The translations under genes were made by a program, and so were the position numbers. A stretch of 40,407 nucleotides of DNA from Planctomycetaceae bacterium (GTDB lineage: Bacteria > Planctomycetota > Planctomycetia > Pirellulales > Pirellulaceae), in the NCBI GenBank assembly GCA_947463915.1, contig CANHVO010000019.1, positions 1 to 40,407 of the forward strand, given 5' to 3'. The notes under the pieces were generated by a model. That model did not search any database and was not told the DNA's origin. It worked only from the letters and a program-made list of their open reading frames with translations. Below are positions 1 to 9,039 of the stretch, piece by piece; position 1 is the stretch's first letter, and each line of letters opens with the position of its first letter.

Positions 1-1
1 A

Positions 2-661
2 AATGGGTTCGGTAACGGAATGGGGAACAGAGGAATGTCAAATCCCGGCCCCTTTGCAGTCGGTAAATTGCCTGCTGGCTCAAGCCCACTTGCTCCATGC
101 CTGACATTTATCGGTGTCGACGAAGCCTCAAAGCTCATGAAAAAAGCCGTTCAAGAAGGCTACGATGGATTGATGCTTTTCGAGGTAACGGTCGGTATGA
201 ACAATGTTATCCAAAAGGTTACCAATGATACCTTGATTCGTGTGGTGCAACCGAGCTTGGTTGCGAAAGACGTCAAGCGAGTTTATGTCTCTAACTCGAT
301 CAACAATATCCAATTCGCAAAGAGTCAGGCCAAGGGAGATGCCGATGGCTTAGAGGACATCGTCGAGAAGACCGTTAAAATGACCAAGGAAGGACTGTCA
401 TTGCAACCCATTCCGGCAGGGCTAACGCCAGAATTGATCGCAAGCAAACGTATTCCGTCTCTGGCGAGCGATAACGAGACGTCGGTGATCGACCGATTAA
501 GCGAAGTGAATTTCTACTACTACAAAGGCTTTATCGACGAAAACCAAAAAGCCGAAGCGTTTGAGCAAATTGCAAGCCAAGCAGGACGATCTCTCGCGAT
601 GGGGACAGAGGCCGAAAAGAGAACGGCCGTGGAGAAATTGCTCGAGCGCGAGTTGAAGTAG
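2..661 (+). CDS. C-terminal part of an unidentified protein, cut by the left window edge
   Basis: The frame is open from the first bases of the window. The first in-frame ATG is at 20, but the codons before it read N-G-F-G-N-G and continue a glycine/asparagine-rich style, so the true start is probably outside the window. About 220 residues are visible. After a Gly/Pro-rich linker comes a mixed alpha/beta region (residues about 30-120 from the ATG) and a helical, charged C-terminus ending in ERELK. I see no cysteine motif, nucleotide-binding loop or membrane segment. The next gene is 180 bp away with a palindromic repeat between, so they may not share a transcript. I do not recognise the family and assign no function. 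Confidence 0.6.
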   Translation, partial: NGFGNGMGNRGMSNPGPFAVGKLPAGSSPLAPCLTFIGVDEASKLMKKAVQEGYDGLMLFEVTVGMNNVIQKVTNDTLIRVVQPSLVAKDVKRVYVSNSINNIQFAKSQAKGDADGLEDIVEKTVKMTKEGLSLQPIPAGLTPELIASKRIPSLASDNETSVIDRLSEVNFYYYKGFIDENQKAEAFEQIASQAGRSLAMGTEAEKRTAVEKLLERELK

Positions 662-704
662 AAGGTACGAAGTAGTTCATACATAGTCTAGTGATTTACG
701 TGTC

Positions 705-784
705 AATTAGCCGATGGGCGTAAGCCCCGGTTCCCTGGGGCCCGACCTTGGTCGAGAACCGCGGCTACCAACGATCCGCTAATC
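705..784. repeat. Intergenic palindrome, family A copy 1
   Basis: The left arm (705-732, AATTAGCCGATGGGCG then AAGCCCCGGTT) pairs imperfectly with the right arm (757-784, AACCGCGGCTACCAACGAT then CCGCTAAT). The centre, GACCTTGGTCGA, is itself palindromic. Related copies lie at 17932-18017 (most complete), 24686-24732 (half copy, opposite orientation) and 16021-16089 (diverged). It overlaps the longest possible reading frame of the next gene, which argues against a start at 748. Confidence 0.8.
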
Positions 785-843
785 AGTTCATTGCACCCAA
801 AGACTCTAGCGCAAATGCTTGGCGGTCTGGAATTGGAGCCAAA

Positions 844-3717
844 ATGCATCAGCCAAGATCAATCTCGCAATGTGCGGTCTGGGCATGTGCTTGGGTGTTG
901 TTATCTAACGCACCTCTTTTCCCCCAGGATTCGGCGGATCGAAGGCAGGAGTTTTTTGAACGGAAAGTTCGGCCTCTTTTGGTTGAACGTTGCTTAGAAT
1001 GTCACTCGACAGAGACCGAAACCAATGGTGGTCTCTCTCTTGATTCTAAAACAGGTTGGTCAACGGGTGGTGATTCTGGCCCTGCAATCAATCTTGAGGA
1101 TTGGCAAAAAAGCCTACTGTGGATCGCTGTAGACTACCGCAATCTCAAACTCCAAATGCCCCCTGATTCAAGATTAACAGAAGCAGAAAAAGAAATAATA
1201 CGGACCTGGCTCAGCACAGGTGCGTTTGACCCAAGAGAGCAACCGAAGTCAACCACACCCAAAACGTCGTCTGCGTTATCTGTCGCGGATGCTCAGACTC
1301 ATTGGGCTTATCGTGCCCCAAAGCCTGCCGCTATTCCAACCTTCGAAAATTATCATCGCAGCGCGATTGACGCCTTTCTTGCAAAGGCCCAAGCCGACAA
1401 TGGAGTGGAACCGAGCGACACAGCTGCCGCTTCGATTTTATCCCAACGCTTGTCTGTCGATCTGCATGGCATCCGTCCAGTTGCGAATCAAACAGATGAG
1501 TCGATTGTCAGCTACGAGGAACTGGTTGACTCTATGCTTGCGTCTCCGCGTTTCGGGGAGCGGCTTACTCGGCATTGGATGGATGCGGTCCGATTTGCAG
1601 AGTCAATCACGCTCCGTGGGTTCGTGCTTCCCGATGCTTGGCGATATCGCAATTATTTGATCGACTCGTTCAATAGCGATAAACCAGTGAATCAATTCAT
1701 TCGCGAGCAAGTTGCGGGTGATTTGATGAAATCAGAAAATCTGAGGGAACGCCAATCGCAATTCGTCGCGACCACAGCGCTGGCGGTAGGTGATACGAAC
1801 CTGGAGGAGCAGGACAAAAAACAACTGGAGATGGATTATGTGGACGAACAACTTGATTTGATCGGAAAAGTCTTTTTGGCACAAACCATTGGCTGTGCTC
1901 GTTGTCATGATCACAAATTTGATCCCATACCAACACGGGACTACTATGCCTTAGCTGGCATCATGAAATCCTCGGTCGCGTTAGAGCATTCAAACGTGTC
2001 CAAATGGATTAGTGTTCCGCTTCCATTGACCAGCGAAGCCGAAACGCGATTCAATGACCTTTCAGCTCGACATGTTGCGTTAAAGAAAAGGTCGGATCAA
2101 TTGAAGAAACAAATCCAATCGGGCCCGGGAACGTCGCTGGTCGTCAAAGCGGAAGATCTGATGGGCATTGTTGTTGATGATGTGAACGCAAAAAAGATAG
2201 GTGAGTGGGAGCCATCGACTTCGGTAAAGGCCTATGTCGGAAACGGTTACCTTCATGACAAGAACGCGGGCAAGGGTTCTAAGTCCGTTACGTTTGAGCC
2301 TAGCGAATTGAAGCCTGGCACCTACAAGGTTCGGCTTTCGTATAACCATTCCGAAAGCAGAACAAAGTCGGCTCTGGTTCGGATTTTTAGCGCCGACGGT
2401 GAGGACGTTGTTCGCGTTAATCAATCCGAGAAGCCCGCCGATGATGGCCTTTGGCAGACCTTGGGGACCTATCGCTTTGAGCAGGGCGGTCAAGCTTTCG
2501 TTATCATCAGCAACGAGGAGACCAAGGGCCATGTGATTGCAGACGCAGTTCAATTCTTGCCAGACACTCCCCCTCAGACCGCATCATTGACGGCGGAGTC
2601 TTCGAAGCCTGCAGGCGAAGCGGTACCGAAGGAAATCGAATTGGAATCATTGGAGTCGCTTCGAAACGAGTCTGCAGCGATTGAAGTGGAGCTCAAATCG
2701 CTACGGGCGGAGCTCGATGCGAGACCTATGGTCATGTCGCTCCAACCGTCTGAGTCTCCGGCCGATATTGCCATTCACGTGCGTGGAAGTGTTCATCAAC
2801 AAGGAGCGATCGTTCCTCGTGGTTTTCTCAGTTGTGTTTCAGCTGTCACGAGTCCCATAGCGATCGAGCCTAAGTCGAACGGACGATTGGAACTTGCGAA
2901 TTGGCTTGCCAATGACAACAACCCACTAACAGCCAGAGTTTACGTAAACCGTGTTTGGAGCTGGCTCATGGGGGATGGTCTCGTTCGATCCATCGATAAC
3001 TTCGGTACAACAGGCGAGCAGCCCAGCAATCCTGAATTATTGGATTGGTTGACACTCGAGTTCATTCAACACGGTTGGTCGACGAAATGGCTGGTCCGTG
3101 AAATTGTGTTGTCCGATGCCTATCGGCGTTCTAGCAAAGCGAGCAAGCTCGCGATAGAAACCGATCCTGACAACCGACTATTTGCGAGGAGCAATGTTCG
3201 AAGACTGGATGCCGAAACCATCCGCGACACGCTTTTGAGCATTAGCGGTGAGTTGGATTTGGCGGTTCAAATCGAATCGACGATTCCCGACAAGACCAAA
3301 GAGGACTATGGTTTTAAGCATGTTGCGAGATATCGGTCCGTGTATGGTCCATGGTTTCGCAATTCCCTTCCGGAACTGTATAGCGAGTTTGATGGTGCCA
3401 ATCCTAGCTTTCCGATCAGCAAACGCAACCGATCGACGATCGCTCCTCAGGCGCTAACGTTGCTCAATAGTGAATGGATTTCGGAGCGTGCGCATCAGTT
3501 TGGGCTTCGACTTGCTTCGAAAACGGACCTTTCAGACGTCCAAAAAATGAACACCTGCTTTTTGGCTACACTTGCCCGGTTGCCTTCGAGCCGGGAAGCC
3601 AAGTGGGCCGAAGAACAGATTCTTCAAGCCAGGAAAAGAAACAACCCCGACGAGACTCTTTGGAGCTCATTGGTACACGATTTGATCGCTTCCGTCGATT
3701 TTCGTTATCTCGAGTAG
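844..3717 (+). CDS. Exported planctomycete cytochrome protein (PSCyt1-DUF1549-golvesin-like-DUF1553)
   Basis: A 957-aa exported protein. The frame is open from 748, but 748-784 lies in a repeat. The ATG at 844 has a GGAG at 835-838 and begins a signal peptide (hydrophobic AVWACAWVLL stretch). A first haem-binding CLECH is at about residues 50-54 (PSCyt1). The DUF1549 region holds the typical GERLTRHWMDAVRFAES block and a second CxxCH (CARCHDHKFDP) near 351-355. The DUF1553 region near the C-terminus shows NPLTARVYVNRVW and LVREIVLSDAYRRSS. Between them (about 433-573) is an extra domain reading like a golvesin/xanthan-lyase C-terminal-type beta domain (YVGNGYLHD, PGTYKVRLSYNHS, DGLWQTLGTYRF, IADAVQFLP). 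A charged helical stretch follows at about 590-630. The partner DUF1501 gene starts 12 bp downstream, so an operon is likely. Family biochemistry is not established; electron transfer or polysaccharide breakdown in the envelope is inference. Confidence 0.93.
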   Translation: MHQPRSISQCAVWACAWVLLSNAPLFPQDSADRRQEFFERKVRPLLVERCLECHSTETETNGGLSLDSKTGWSTGGDSGPAINLEDWQKSLLWIAVDYRNLKLQMPPDSRLTEAEKEIIRTWLSTGAFDPREQPKSTTPKTSSALSVADAQTHWAYRAPKPAAIPTFENYHRSAIDAFLAKAQADNGVEPSDTAAASILSQRLSVDLHGIRPVANQTDESIVSYEELVDSMLASPRFGERLTRHWMDAVRFAESITLRGFVLPDAWRYRNYLIDSFNSDKPVNQFIREQVAGDLMKSENLRERQSQFVATTALAVGDTNLEEQDKKQLEMDYVDEQLDLIGKVFLAQTIGCARCHDHKFDPIPTRDYYALAGIMKSSVALEHSNVSKWISVPLPLTSEAETRFNDLSARHVALKKRSDQLKKQIQSGPGTSLVVKAEDLMGIVVDDVNAKKIGEWEPSTSVKAYVGNGYLHDKNAGKGSKSVTFEPSELKPGTYKVRLSYNHSESRTKSALVRIFSADGEDVVRVNQSEKPADDGLWQTLGTYRFEQGGQAFVIISNEETKGHVIADAVQFLPDTPPQTASLTAESSKPAGEAVPKEIELESLESLRNESAAIEVELKSLRAELDARPMVMSLQPSESPADIAIHVRGSVHQQGAIVPRGFLSCVSAVTSPIAIEPKSNGRLELANWLANDNNPLTARVYVNRVWSWLMGDGLVRSIDNFGTTGEQPSNPELLDWLTLEFIQHGWSTKWLVREIVLSDAYRRSSKASKLAIETDPDNRLFARSNVRRLDAETIRDTLLSISGELDLAVQIESTIPDKTKEDYGFKHVARYRSVYGPWFRNSLPELYSEFDGANPSFPISKRNRSTIAPQALTLLNSEWISERAHQFGLRLASKTDLSDVQKMNTCFLATLARLPSSREAKWAEEQILQARKRNNPDETLWSSLVHDLIASVDFRYLE

Positions 3718-3729
3718 AGCATAAACAAA

Positions 3730-5154
3730 ATGATACACCGACGCTCTTTTCTCCATTCAACCGCATGTGGCTTTGGTTCTTTGGCCACGGCATCGCTTCT
3801 TTCGCAATGGTCGAGTCGTTGCGATGGGGCGACCAACCCTTTCATGGGAGCAAATGGGCTGCATTTTCCAGCCAAGGCAAAGAGAGTGATTTTTTTGTTC
3901 ATGCAGGGTGGGGTGAGCCAAGTCGATTCGTTTGATTACAAACCGTTGTTGGCGAGTCGCGATGGCGAAATGGTTGGCTTCGACGATGCTCGTGAGTTTG
4001 CGAACAAGGGGACTGTTGGCAGCCAGCAACGAGTCATGAAATCGCCATGGACCTTCAACCAGTACGGACAGTCGGGCCGTTGGGTATCGGAGCTGTTCCC
4101 CAAGATGGCTGAACACGTCGATCGAATGGCGTTCGTGCATAGCATGCATACCGATGGCGTTGCGCACGGGCCAGCCACCTTGTTTTTGCACTCGGGCTCA
4201 CAAAACTTTATTCGGCCGTCCATGGGCTCTTGGATCCAATACGGTATCGGATCGGAAAATGAGAACCTGCCAGGTTTCGTTTCCATTTCGCCTTCGATTG
4301 GAAACGGAGGCGCTCGCAACTATGGGAGCGCATTCCTGCCTGCCAAATATCAAGGAACGCCTATTGGGAAAGTAGGGAACGACGCATTAACTATCGATCA
4401 CTTGCAATCACTCGGCTTGTCGAACGGAGATTCTAGCCGTTCGAGGTTGGATCAGATTCAAGCGTTGAATCAAATTCAGCTTGAGCAGCGAGCATCCAAC
4501 GACAGCGAACTCGATGCTGCGGTTCAGTCGTACGAAATGGCTTGGCGAATGCAAAACGCAGCCCCGGAGTTGTTAGACTTTTCGACCGAAACGGAGGAGA
4601 CGACCAAGCTTTACGGATTGGATCAAAAGGAGACCCAAGCTTACGGCCGAAAGTGCTTGTTGGCGCGACGACTTTGCGAGTCTGGTGTTCGATTTGTGCA
4701 AGTCAATTACGGAGACAACTCCGCCAATCCTGCTTGGGACCAGCATTCTAATTTACCGAAGCATGCTGAGCACGCTCGCGCGGTGGACCAGCCGATCGCC
4801 GGACTTTTGACCGATTTGGCGCAACGAGGATTGCTTGAAGACACGCTTGTTTGGTGGGGCGGGGAATTTGGTCGCGCTCCGTATGCGGAGAAAAATGGCA
4901 CGGGCAGGGACCACAATCCAGGCGGGTTCACGATGTGGCTAGCGGGTGGTGGCGTCCAGCCGGGCGTCGCATACGGTCGAACGGACGAATTCGGCCATTT
5001 GGCGATCGAAAACAAGGTCCATATGCACGATATGCACGCGACGATTCTGCATTTGTTGGGCATCGACCATGAAAAGCTGACATTTAAGCATGCCGGGCGT
5101 AATTTTAGGCTGACGGATGTGCATGGTAGGGTTGTTCGCGGCATCCTTTCTTAG
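3730..5154 (+). CDS. DUF1501 family exported protein (alkaline-phosphatase/sulfatase-like fold)
   Basis: A 474-aa protein with an N-terminal twin-arginine-like signal (RRSFLHS, then an alanine/leucine-rich segment), so probably Tat-exported and folded before export. The body has the DUF1501 hallmarks: FLFMQGGVSQVDSFDYKP near the N-terminus, HSMHTDGVAHGPAT, RFVQVNYGD, GGEFGRAP followed by GRDHN, GGFTMWLAGGG, and a C-terminal HMHDMHATILHLLGI. These histidine/aspartate clusters suggest a metal-binding alkaline-phosphatase-superfamily core, but no substrate is established. It starts 12 bp after the cytochrome/DUF1549 gene, the usual planctomycete pairing, and is likely co-transcribed. It resembles the second DUF1501 protein at 22862-24346 throughout. 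Confidence 0.93.
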   Translation: MIHRRSFLHSTACGFGSLATASLLSQWSSRCDGATNPFMGANGLHFPAKAKRVIFLFMQGGVSQVDSFDYKPLLASRDGEMVGFDDAREFANKGTVGSQQRVMKSPWTFNQYGQSGRWVSELFPKMAEHVDRMAFVHSMHTDGVAHGPATLFLHSGSQNFIRPSMGSWIQYGIGSENENLPGFVSISPSIGNGGARNYGSAFLPAKYQGTPIGKVGNDALTIDHLQSLGLSNGDSSRSRLDQIQALNQIQLEQRASNDSELDAAVQSYEMAWRMQNAAPELLDFSTETEETTKLYGLDQKETQAYGRKCLLARRLCESGVRFVQVNYGDNSANPAWDQHSNLPKHAEHARAVDQPIAGLLTDLAQRGLLEDTLVWWGGEFGRAPYAEKNGTGRDHNPGGFTMWLAGGGVQPGVAYGRTDEFGHLAIENKVHMHDMHATILHLLGIDHEKLTFKHAGRNFRLTDVHGRVVRGILS

Positions 5155-5286
5155 CCTTTGTGCAAGGCTTCAACTATCGGTTTTGAGGCATGCCGCTTAT
5201 AGTAGAAGCGTGCATTCAATAGCACATTTTCTTTGCGTAAAGTCAATTGCCGTTGGCTTCGCCCCTTATTCGAATGTGTTCTTGGA

Positions 5287-6624
5287 ATGCAAAATACTGA
5301 CGTTGATCCGTTGATGGGCCTTGTGCCGCCGAAAAACTCCGTGATGGGGGTTGTGCACGTAAGTCGGCCAATGCTCCACCCGAACATTTACCGTCGCCGA
5401 ATTCTCGAAGTCGAGGGGAATCCAGCTCCTGGTCAATGGGTCGCCGTATATCATCAACAGCTGCCGCTGAGTTCGCGGTCAAACGAGCCTCAAGAAAGAA
5501 GCGACTCCCCTTACAAGCCCAGGACGCCCAAAGCTCCCGAGCCAAGTGGAACGCCACAGCTTTTCGCCTACGGAATCTACAATCCAAAATCGGAAGTCGC
5601 CGTACGACTTTACGCTTGGTGGGGGCAATGGCCCGATGAGGCTTTCTGGCAACAGAAAGCCCGAGAGGCCGTCTCCTTGCGGCGCGATGTGCTTCGACTC
5701 GATGAGACCACGGACGCTTATCGCGTTCTCCATGGCGAATCCGATGGGTTTCCTGGACTTGTTGTTGATCGCTACGGCGATTGCTTGAGTGCGGAAGTGT
5801 TTAGTCTCGGGATGTCCAAGCGATGCGAACCGATTTTGGAAATGTTGGCCGAGGAGCTTGGCACCAAGCATTATCTGATTCAAGAGTGCCCACAGTTTAT
5901 CAGCCAAGAAGGCTGCACGGTTCCAAACCGATCGTCAGAGAACTTGCCGCCCGTGGTTACGATCACGGAGAACGGGGTTAAGTACAAAGTGCACTTTGGC
6001 ACTGGCCACAAGACGGGCTTCTTTTGCGATCAACGGGACAACCGCCGCAAACTGGCTGAAATGTGCAAAGGCAAAACCGTGTTGGACCTCTGCTGCTACA
6101 CAGGTGGTTTCGCAGTCCAAGCGGCGAAAGCGGGGCAAGCGTCCGAAGTCACTGGAGTCGATCTCGACGCCGAGCCGCTGGCGTTTGCAAAGAAGAATGC
6201 GGACATTAACCATACGCGAGTACGCTTTGTTCAATCGGACGCCTTTGCGTTCATGCGAGACATGCAGCGAATCGGTCGACAATACGATGTTGTTGTGCTT
6301 GATCCACCCAAGCTGATTCGATCCCGATTGGAGCTGGAAGAAGGAACGCACAAGCACTTTGACCTTAATCGCTTAGCCATGCAAATGGTCAAACCGGGTG
6401 GGATTTTGTTAACGTGCTCATGCGCTGGGTTGCTTGATAGCGAAGCGTTCAATGGAGTCGTTCGTTCGGCCGCCAAAGCCACCGGGTTCGATGATCAAGG
6501 AAACCCGCATCCTCCGCGCACGCTCCAAATCCTGCACTCTAACGGAGCCGCCCCAGACCATCCGGTCGTGGCCCATTGCCCCGAAACGAGTTACTTAAAA
6601 AGTATTTGGGCGCGAGTTTTGTAG
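5287..6624 (+). CDS. Class I rRNA large-subunit cytosine methyltransferase, RlmI-like
   Basis: About 445 aa from the ATG at 5287. A longer TTG start (5233) and shorter ATGs (5314, 5344) are possible; none has a convincing ribosome site. The N-terminus (VHVSRPMLHPNIYRRRILEVEG) is a PUA-type RNA-binding domain, interrupted by about 30 proline/serine-rich residues before FAYGIYNPKSEVAVRLY. The middle region, HGESDGFPGLVVDRYGD, is typical of RlmI/YwbD proteins. The SAM site VLDLCCYTGGF is near residue 265, the motif VVLDPPKL near 337, and the catalytic-type TCSC near 380. By family, it would place 5-methylcytosine on 23S rRNA; target position is inference. It lies 30 bp upstream of uvrB on the same strand. 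Confidence 0.9.
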   Translation: MQNTDVDPLMGLVPPKNSVMGVVHVSRPMLHPNIYRRRILEVEGNPAPGQWVAVYHQQLPLSSRSNEPQERSDSPYKPRTPKAPEPSGTPQLFAYGIYNPKSEVAVRLYAWWGQWPDEAFWQQKAREAVSLRRDVLRLDETTDAYRVLHGESDGFPGLVVDRYGDCLSAEVFSLGMSKRCEPILEMLAEELGTKHYLIQECPQFISQEGCTVPNRSSENLPPVVTITENGVKYKVHFGTGHKTGFFCDQRDNRRKLAEMCKGKTVLDLCCYTGGFAVQAAKAGQASEVTGVDLDAEPLAFAKKNADINHTRVRFVQSDAFAFMRDMQRIGRQYDVVVLDPPKLIRSRLELEEGTHKHFDLNRLAMQMVKPGGILLTCSCAGLLDSEAFNGVVRSAAKATGFDDQGNPHPPRTLQILHSNGAAPDHPVVAHCPETSYLKSIWARVL

Positions 6625-6654
6625 TCACGCCAACAGGAAAGGAATCTTACGAGC

Positions 6655-8751
6655 ATGAACCCCTTCGAGCGATTCACCCCCTTTGATTTGGACAGTCGCT
6701 TCAAGCCCTCTGGCGATCAGCCGCAAGCGATCGCCGAACTCGTTCGCGGATTGAATGCCGGCAAAAAACACCAGGTTCTCATGGGTGTTACCGGCTCTGG
6801 CAAGACGTTCACGATGGCAAACGTCATCCAAGCAGTCCAAAAGCCGACGTTGGTCTTGAGTCACAATAAGACTCTGGCCGCCCAGCTTTATTCGGAGTTC
6901 AAAGAGTTCTTCCCTCGCAACGCGGTTCATTACTTCGTCAGTTATTACGATTACTATCAGCCCGAAGCGTACATTCCGCAGCGCGATATCTACATCGAAA
7001 AGGACGCGTCGATCAACGAAGAGATCGATCGCTTGCGGTTGGCTTCGACTAGCGCGCTGGTCAGCCGTCGCGATTGCATTATCATCGCCAGCGTCTCATG
7101 CATCTACGGATTGGGGTCCCCGGATGAATACAAACGGAGCGTGGTGCCCATCCGTGTTGGCGAGTCGATCAACCGTGAGGATTTGTTGCTCCGTCTAATC
7201 GATATTCAATATGAGCGAAACGATATCGCCTTCGAACGGAGCAAGTTTCGAATCCGGGGAGATACGATGGAACTCTGGCCATCGTACGAGGAGTTTGCGT
7301 ATCGAATCGAATGCTGGGGGGACGAAGTCGAGCAGATTTCGATCATCAATCCGACCAGTGGCGAAGTCATCTCAAAGCTCAGTGAAGTCTACATTTATCC
7401 GGCTAAGCACTTTGTAACTTCCGAGGAGCGGATCACCAATGCGATCAAAGTGATTCGGGCAGAACTGGAGTCTCAACTCGAAAAGTTTAAAGGTGAAGGC
7501 AAGATTTTGGAGGCGCAGCGGCTCAATGCCCGGACTCGTTTCGACTTGGAAATGTTGCAACAAGTTGGCCATTGCCCGGGCATCGAAAACTACTCACGAC
7601 CCCTATCTGGAAAAGAGCCTGGGGCGACGCCAGACACGCTTTACGATTTCTTTCCTGATGATTTTTTGCTGATGGTGGACGAGTCGCACGTCTCGATACC
7701 GCAGGTCCGCGCGATGTACGCAGGGGACCGTAGCCGAAAGACTACGCTCGTGGAGCACGGTTTTCGCTTGCCCTGCGCGTTGGACAATCGGCCGATGAAA
7801 TTCGATGAGTGGGAAGCCAAAATCAACCAAGTCGTCTTCGTATCAGCGACTCCGAGCGACTACGAGCTTGAGCAAACACAAGGGGAAGTCGTTGAGCAGA
7901 TTATTCGACCAACTGGATTGCTCGATCCGATTGTCGAGGTAGTACCCGCCCGCGGCCAAGTCATGCATTTGCTTGCACAAATCCGCGAACGCATCGCCAT
8001 GGGGGACCGCACGCTGGTGACTGCGTTGACCAAGCGATTGGCGGAAGATCTATCCAACTTCTTTGTCGAAAATAATCTCAAGTGCCGTTGGTTGCATAGC
8101 GAGTTGGACGCATTTGAGCGGGTCGATTTGCTGAGGGAATTGCGTGAGGGACGCTGTGACGTATTGGTCGGCGTCAACTTGCTTCGAGAGGGGCTCGACC
8201 TGCCTGAGGTTTCTCTTGTCGCCATCTTGGATGCTGACAAAGAGGGCTTTCTACGAAGTGAGACATCGCTCATTCAGACGATTGGCCGAGCCGCTCGAAA
8301 CTCGAACTCCAAGGTTATTTTGTATGCCGACCGCATGACTGCTTCGATGCAGACAGCAATCGAGGAAACGCAACGTCGTCGCAAACTACAAGAAGCTTAC
8401 AATGTGGAGCATGGAATCACGCCAGAGACGGTCAAGCGTGGGGTCACGGCCAGCATTCTTCAAGCGGCAGAGAATCGTAAGCGGGCAAGAGACATGGTCC
8501 GCATCGACGCAACCTCGGAACGCATCACGGAAGACTATCTCAAGACGATGGAAGAGGAGATGCTGGCCGCCGCAGAGAATCTCGAGTTTGAGAGAGCCGC
8601 AGCCTTGCGGGACAAGATCATGCGAATGCGAGAAAAGATTGGTCAGCCGATTGAATCTGACGTCGACGACGAGCGCATGGTCGGCGGCCGCCAGAAAAAA
8701 CGATCCGCCAAAGGCTCCGGGGCACGCGTGCCAAGGCCAAAGAGTAAGTAG
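6655..8751 (+). CDS. uvrB: UvrABC system protein B (excinuclease helicase subunit)
   Basis: A 698-aa protein of normal UvrB length. The Walker A loop GVTGSGKT is at residues 44-51, and the damage-verifying beta-hairpin HYFVSYYDYYQPEAYIP starts near 92. DESHVSIPQ is the helicase motif II region; GVNLLREGLDLPEVSLV and QTIGRAARN are the C-terminal helicase motifs. A UVR domain (KTMEEEMLAAAENLEFERAAALRDKI, shown here only as landmark positions about 630-655) binds UvrC, and a basic tail ends the protein. It acts in nucleotide excision repair, loaded by UvrA onto damaged DNA and recruiting UvrC. The ATG at 6655 has an AGGAAAGGA upstream at somewhat long spacing. No SOS box was recognised in the 30-bp gap, so it may be read through from the methyltransferase gene. 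Confidence 0.98.
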   Translation: MNPFERFTPFDLDSRFKPSGDQPQAIAELVRGLNAGKKHQVLMGVTGSGKTFTMANVIQAVQKPTLVLSHNKTLAAQLYSEFKEFFPRNAVHYFVSYYDYYQPEAYIPQRDIYIEKDASINEEIDRLRLASTSALVSRRDCIIIASVSCIYGLGSPDEYKRSVVPIRVGESINREDLLLRLIDIQYERNDIAFERSKFRIRGDTMELWPSYEEFAYRIECWGDEVEQISIINPTSGEVISKLSEVYIYPAKHFVTSEERITNAIKVIRAELESQLEKFKGEGKILEAQRLNARTRFDLEMLQQVGHCPGIENYSRPLSGKEPGATPDTLYDFFPDDFLLMVDESHVSIPQVRAMYAGDRSRKTTLVEHGFRLPCALDNRPMKFDEWEAKINQVVFVSATPSDYELEQTQGEVVEQIIRPTGLLDPIVEVVPARGQVMHLLAQIRERIAMGDRTLVTALTKRLAEDLSNFFVENNLKCRWLHSELDAFERVDLLRELREGRCDVLVGVNLLREGLDLPEVSLVAILDADKEGFLRSETSLIQTIGRAARNSNSKVILYADRMTASMQTAIEETQRRRKLQEAYNVEHGITPETVKRGVTASILQAAENRKRARDMVRIDATSERITEDYLKTMEEEMLAAAENLEFERAAALRDKIMRMREKIGQPIESDVDDERMVGGRQKKRSAKGSGARVPRPKSK

Positions 8752-8908
8752 CTCATTGGTTAGGCATGTCTCACCTCTACTTTCTGGATACCGGGGCACA
8801 CAATTGGACTGTCGCTCCACCGCTCCAAACATCTTTGCAACGCGTAGTGCCTTATAGACCAACGAGAGAGCCAGGCTATTCCGAATGCCGTTGAATTAAG
8901 CCTGTACT

Positions 8909-8975
8909 CGTAGCGGAAGCTGTAAAACTTCCTGGAGTTCGAGGCACTACAGGAACTCTTACGAGATTCCACTAC
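8909..8975. repeat. Inverted repeat, family B copy 3 (diverged)
   Basis: GTAGCGGAAGCTGTAAAACTTCCT pairs imperfectly with AGGAACTCTTACGAGATTCCACTAC. The layout matches the better copies at 19006-19080 and 35752-35822 (TGTAGCGAAA...TTTCGG...CCGAAA...TTCGCTACA). It lies between uvrB and the transposase gene. Confidence 0.55.
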
Positions 8976-9025
8976 TTGCTATCTCGACGCCATTCGAGGC
9001 TACTCCGAGCTTGCGACGCCACGTT

Positions 9026-9039
9026 TCGGCAGGAGCCTC
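9026..9039. repeat. 'GSCRA'-type short repeat core at the transposase 3' end
   Basis: TCGGCAGGAGCCTC is identical to 18053-18066. Read on the minus strand this core yields the spurious peptide G-S-C-R seen in many planctomycete intergenic repeats. The stop codon of the transposase gene (TGA, complement of 9038-9040) overlaps its end. Confidence 0.6.

Noticed and set aside
748-843. Longer N-terminus for the first cytochrome/DUF1549 gene
   Set aside because: It lies in and after a family A palindrome, has no signal-peptide logic, and the ATG at 844 has a GGAG five bases upstream and starts a clear signal peptide.
5233-5286. TTG start for the methyltransferase
   Set aside because: The added residues do not look like PUA sequence and there is no ribosome site; an ATG downstream is preferred, though the exact one is uncertain.
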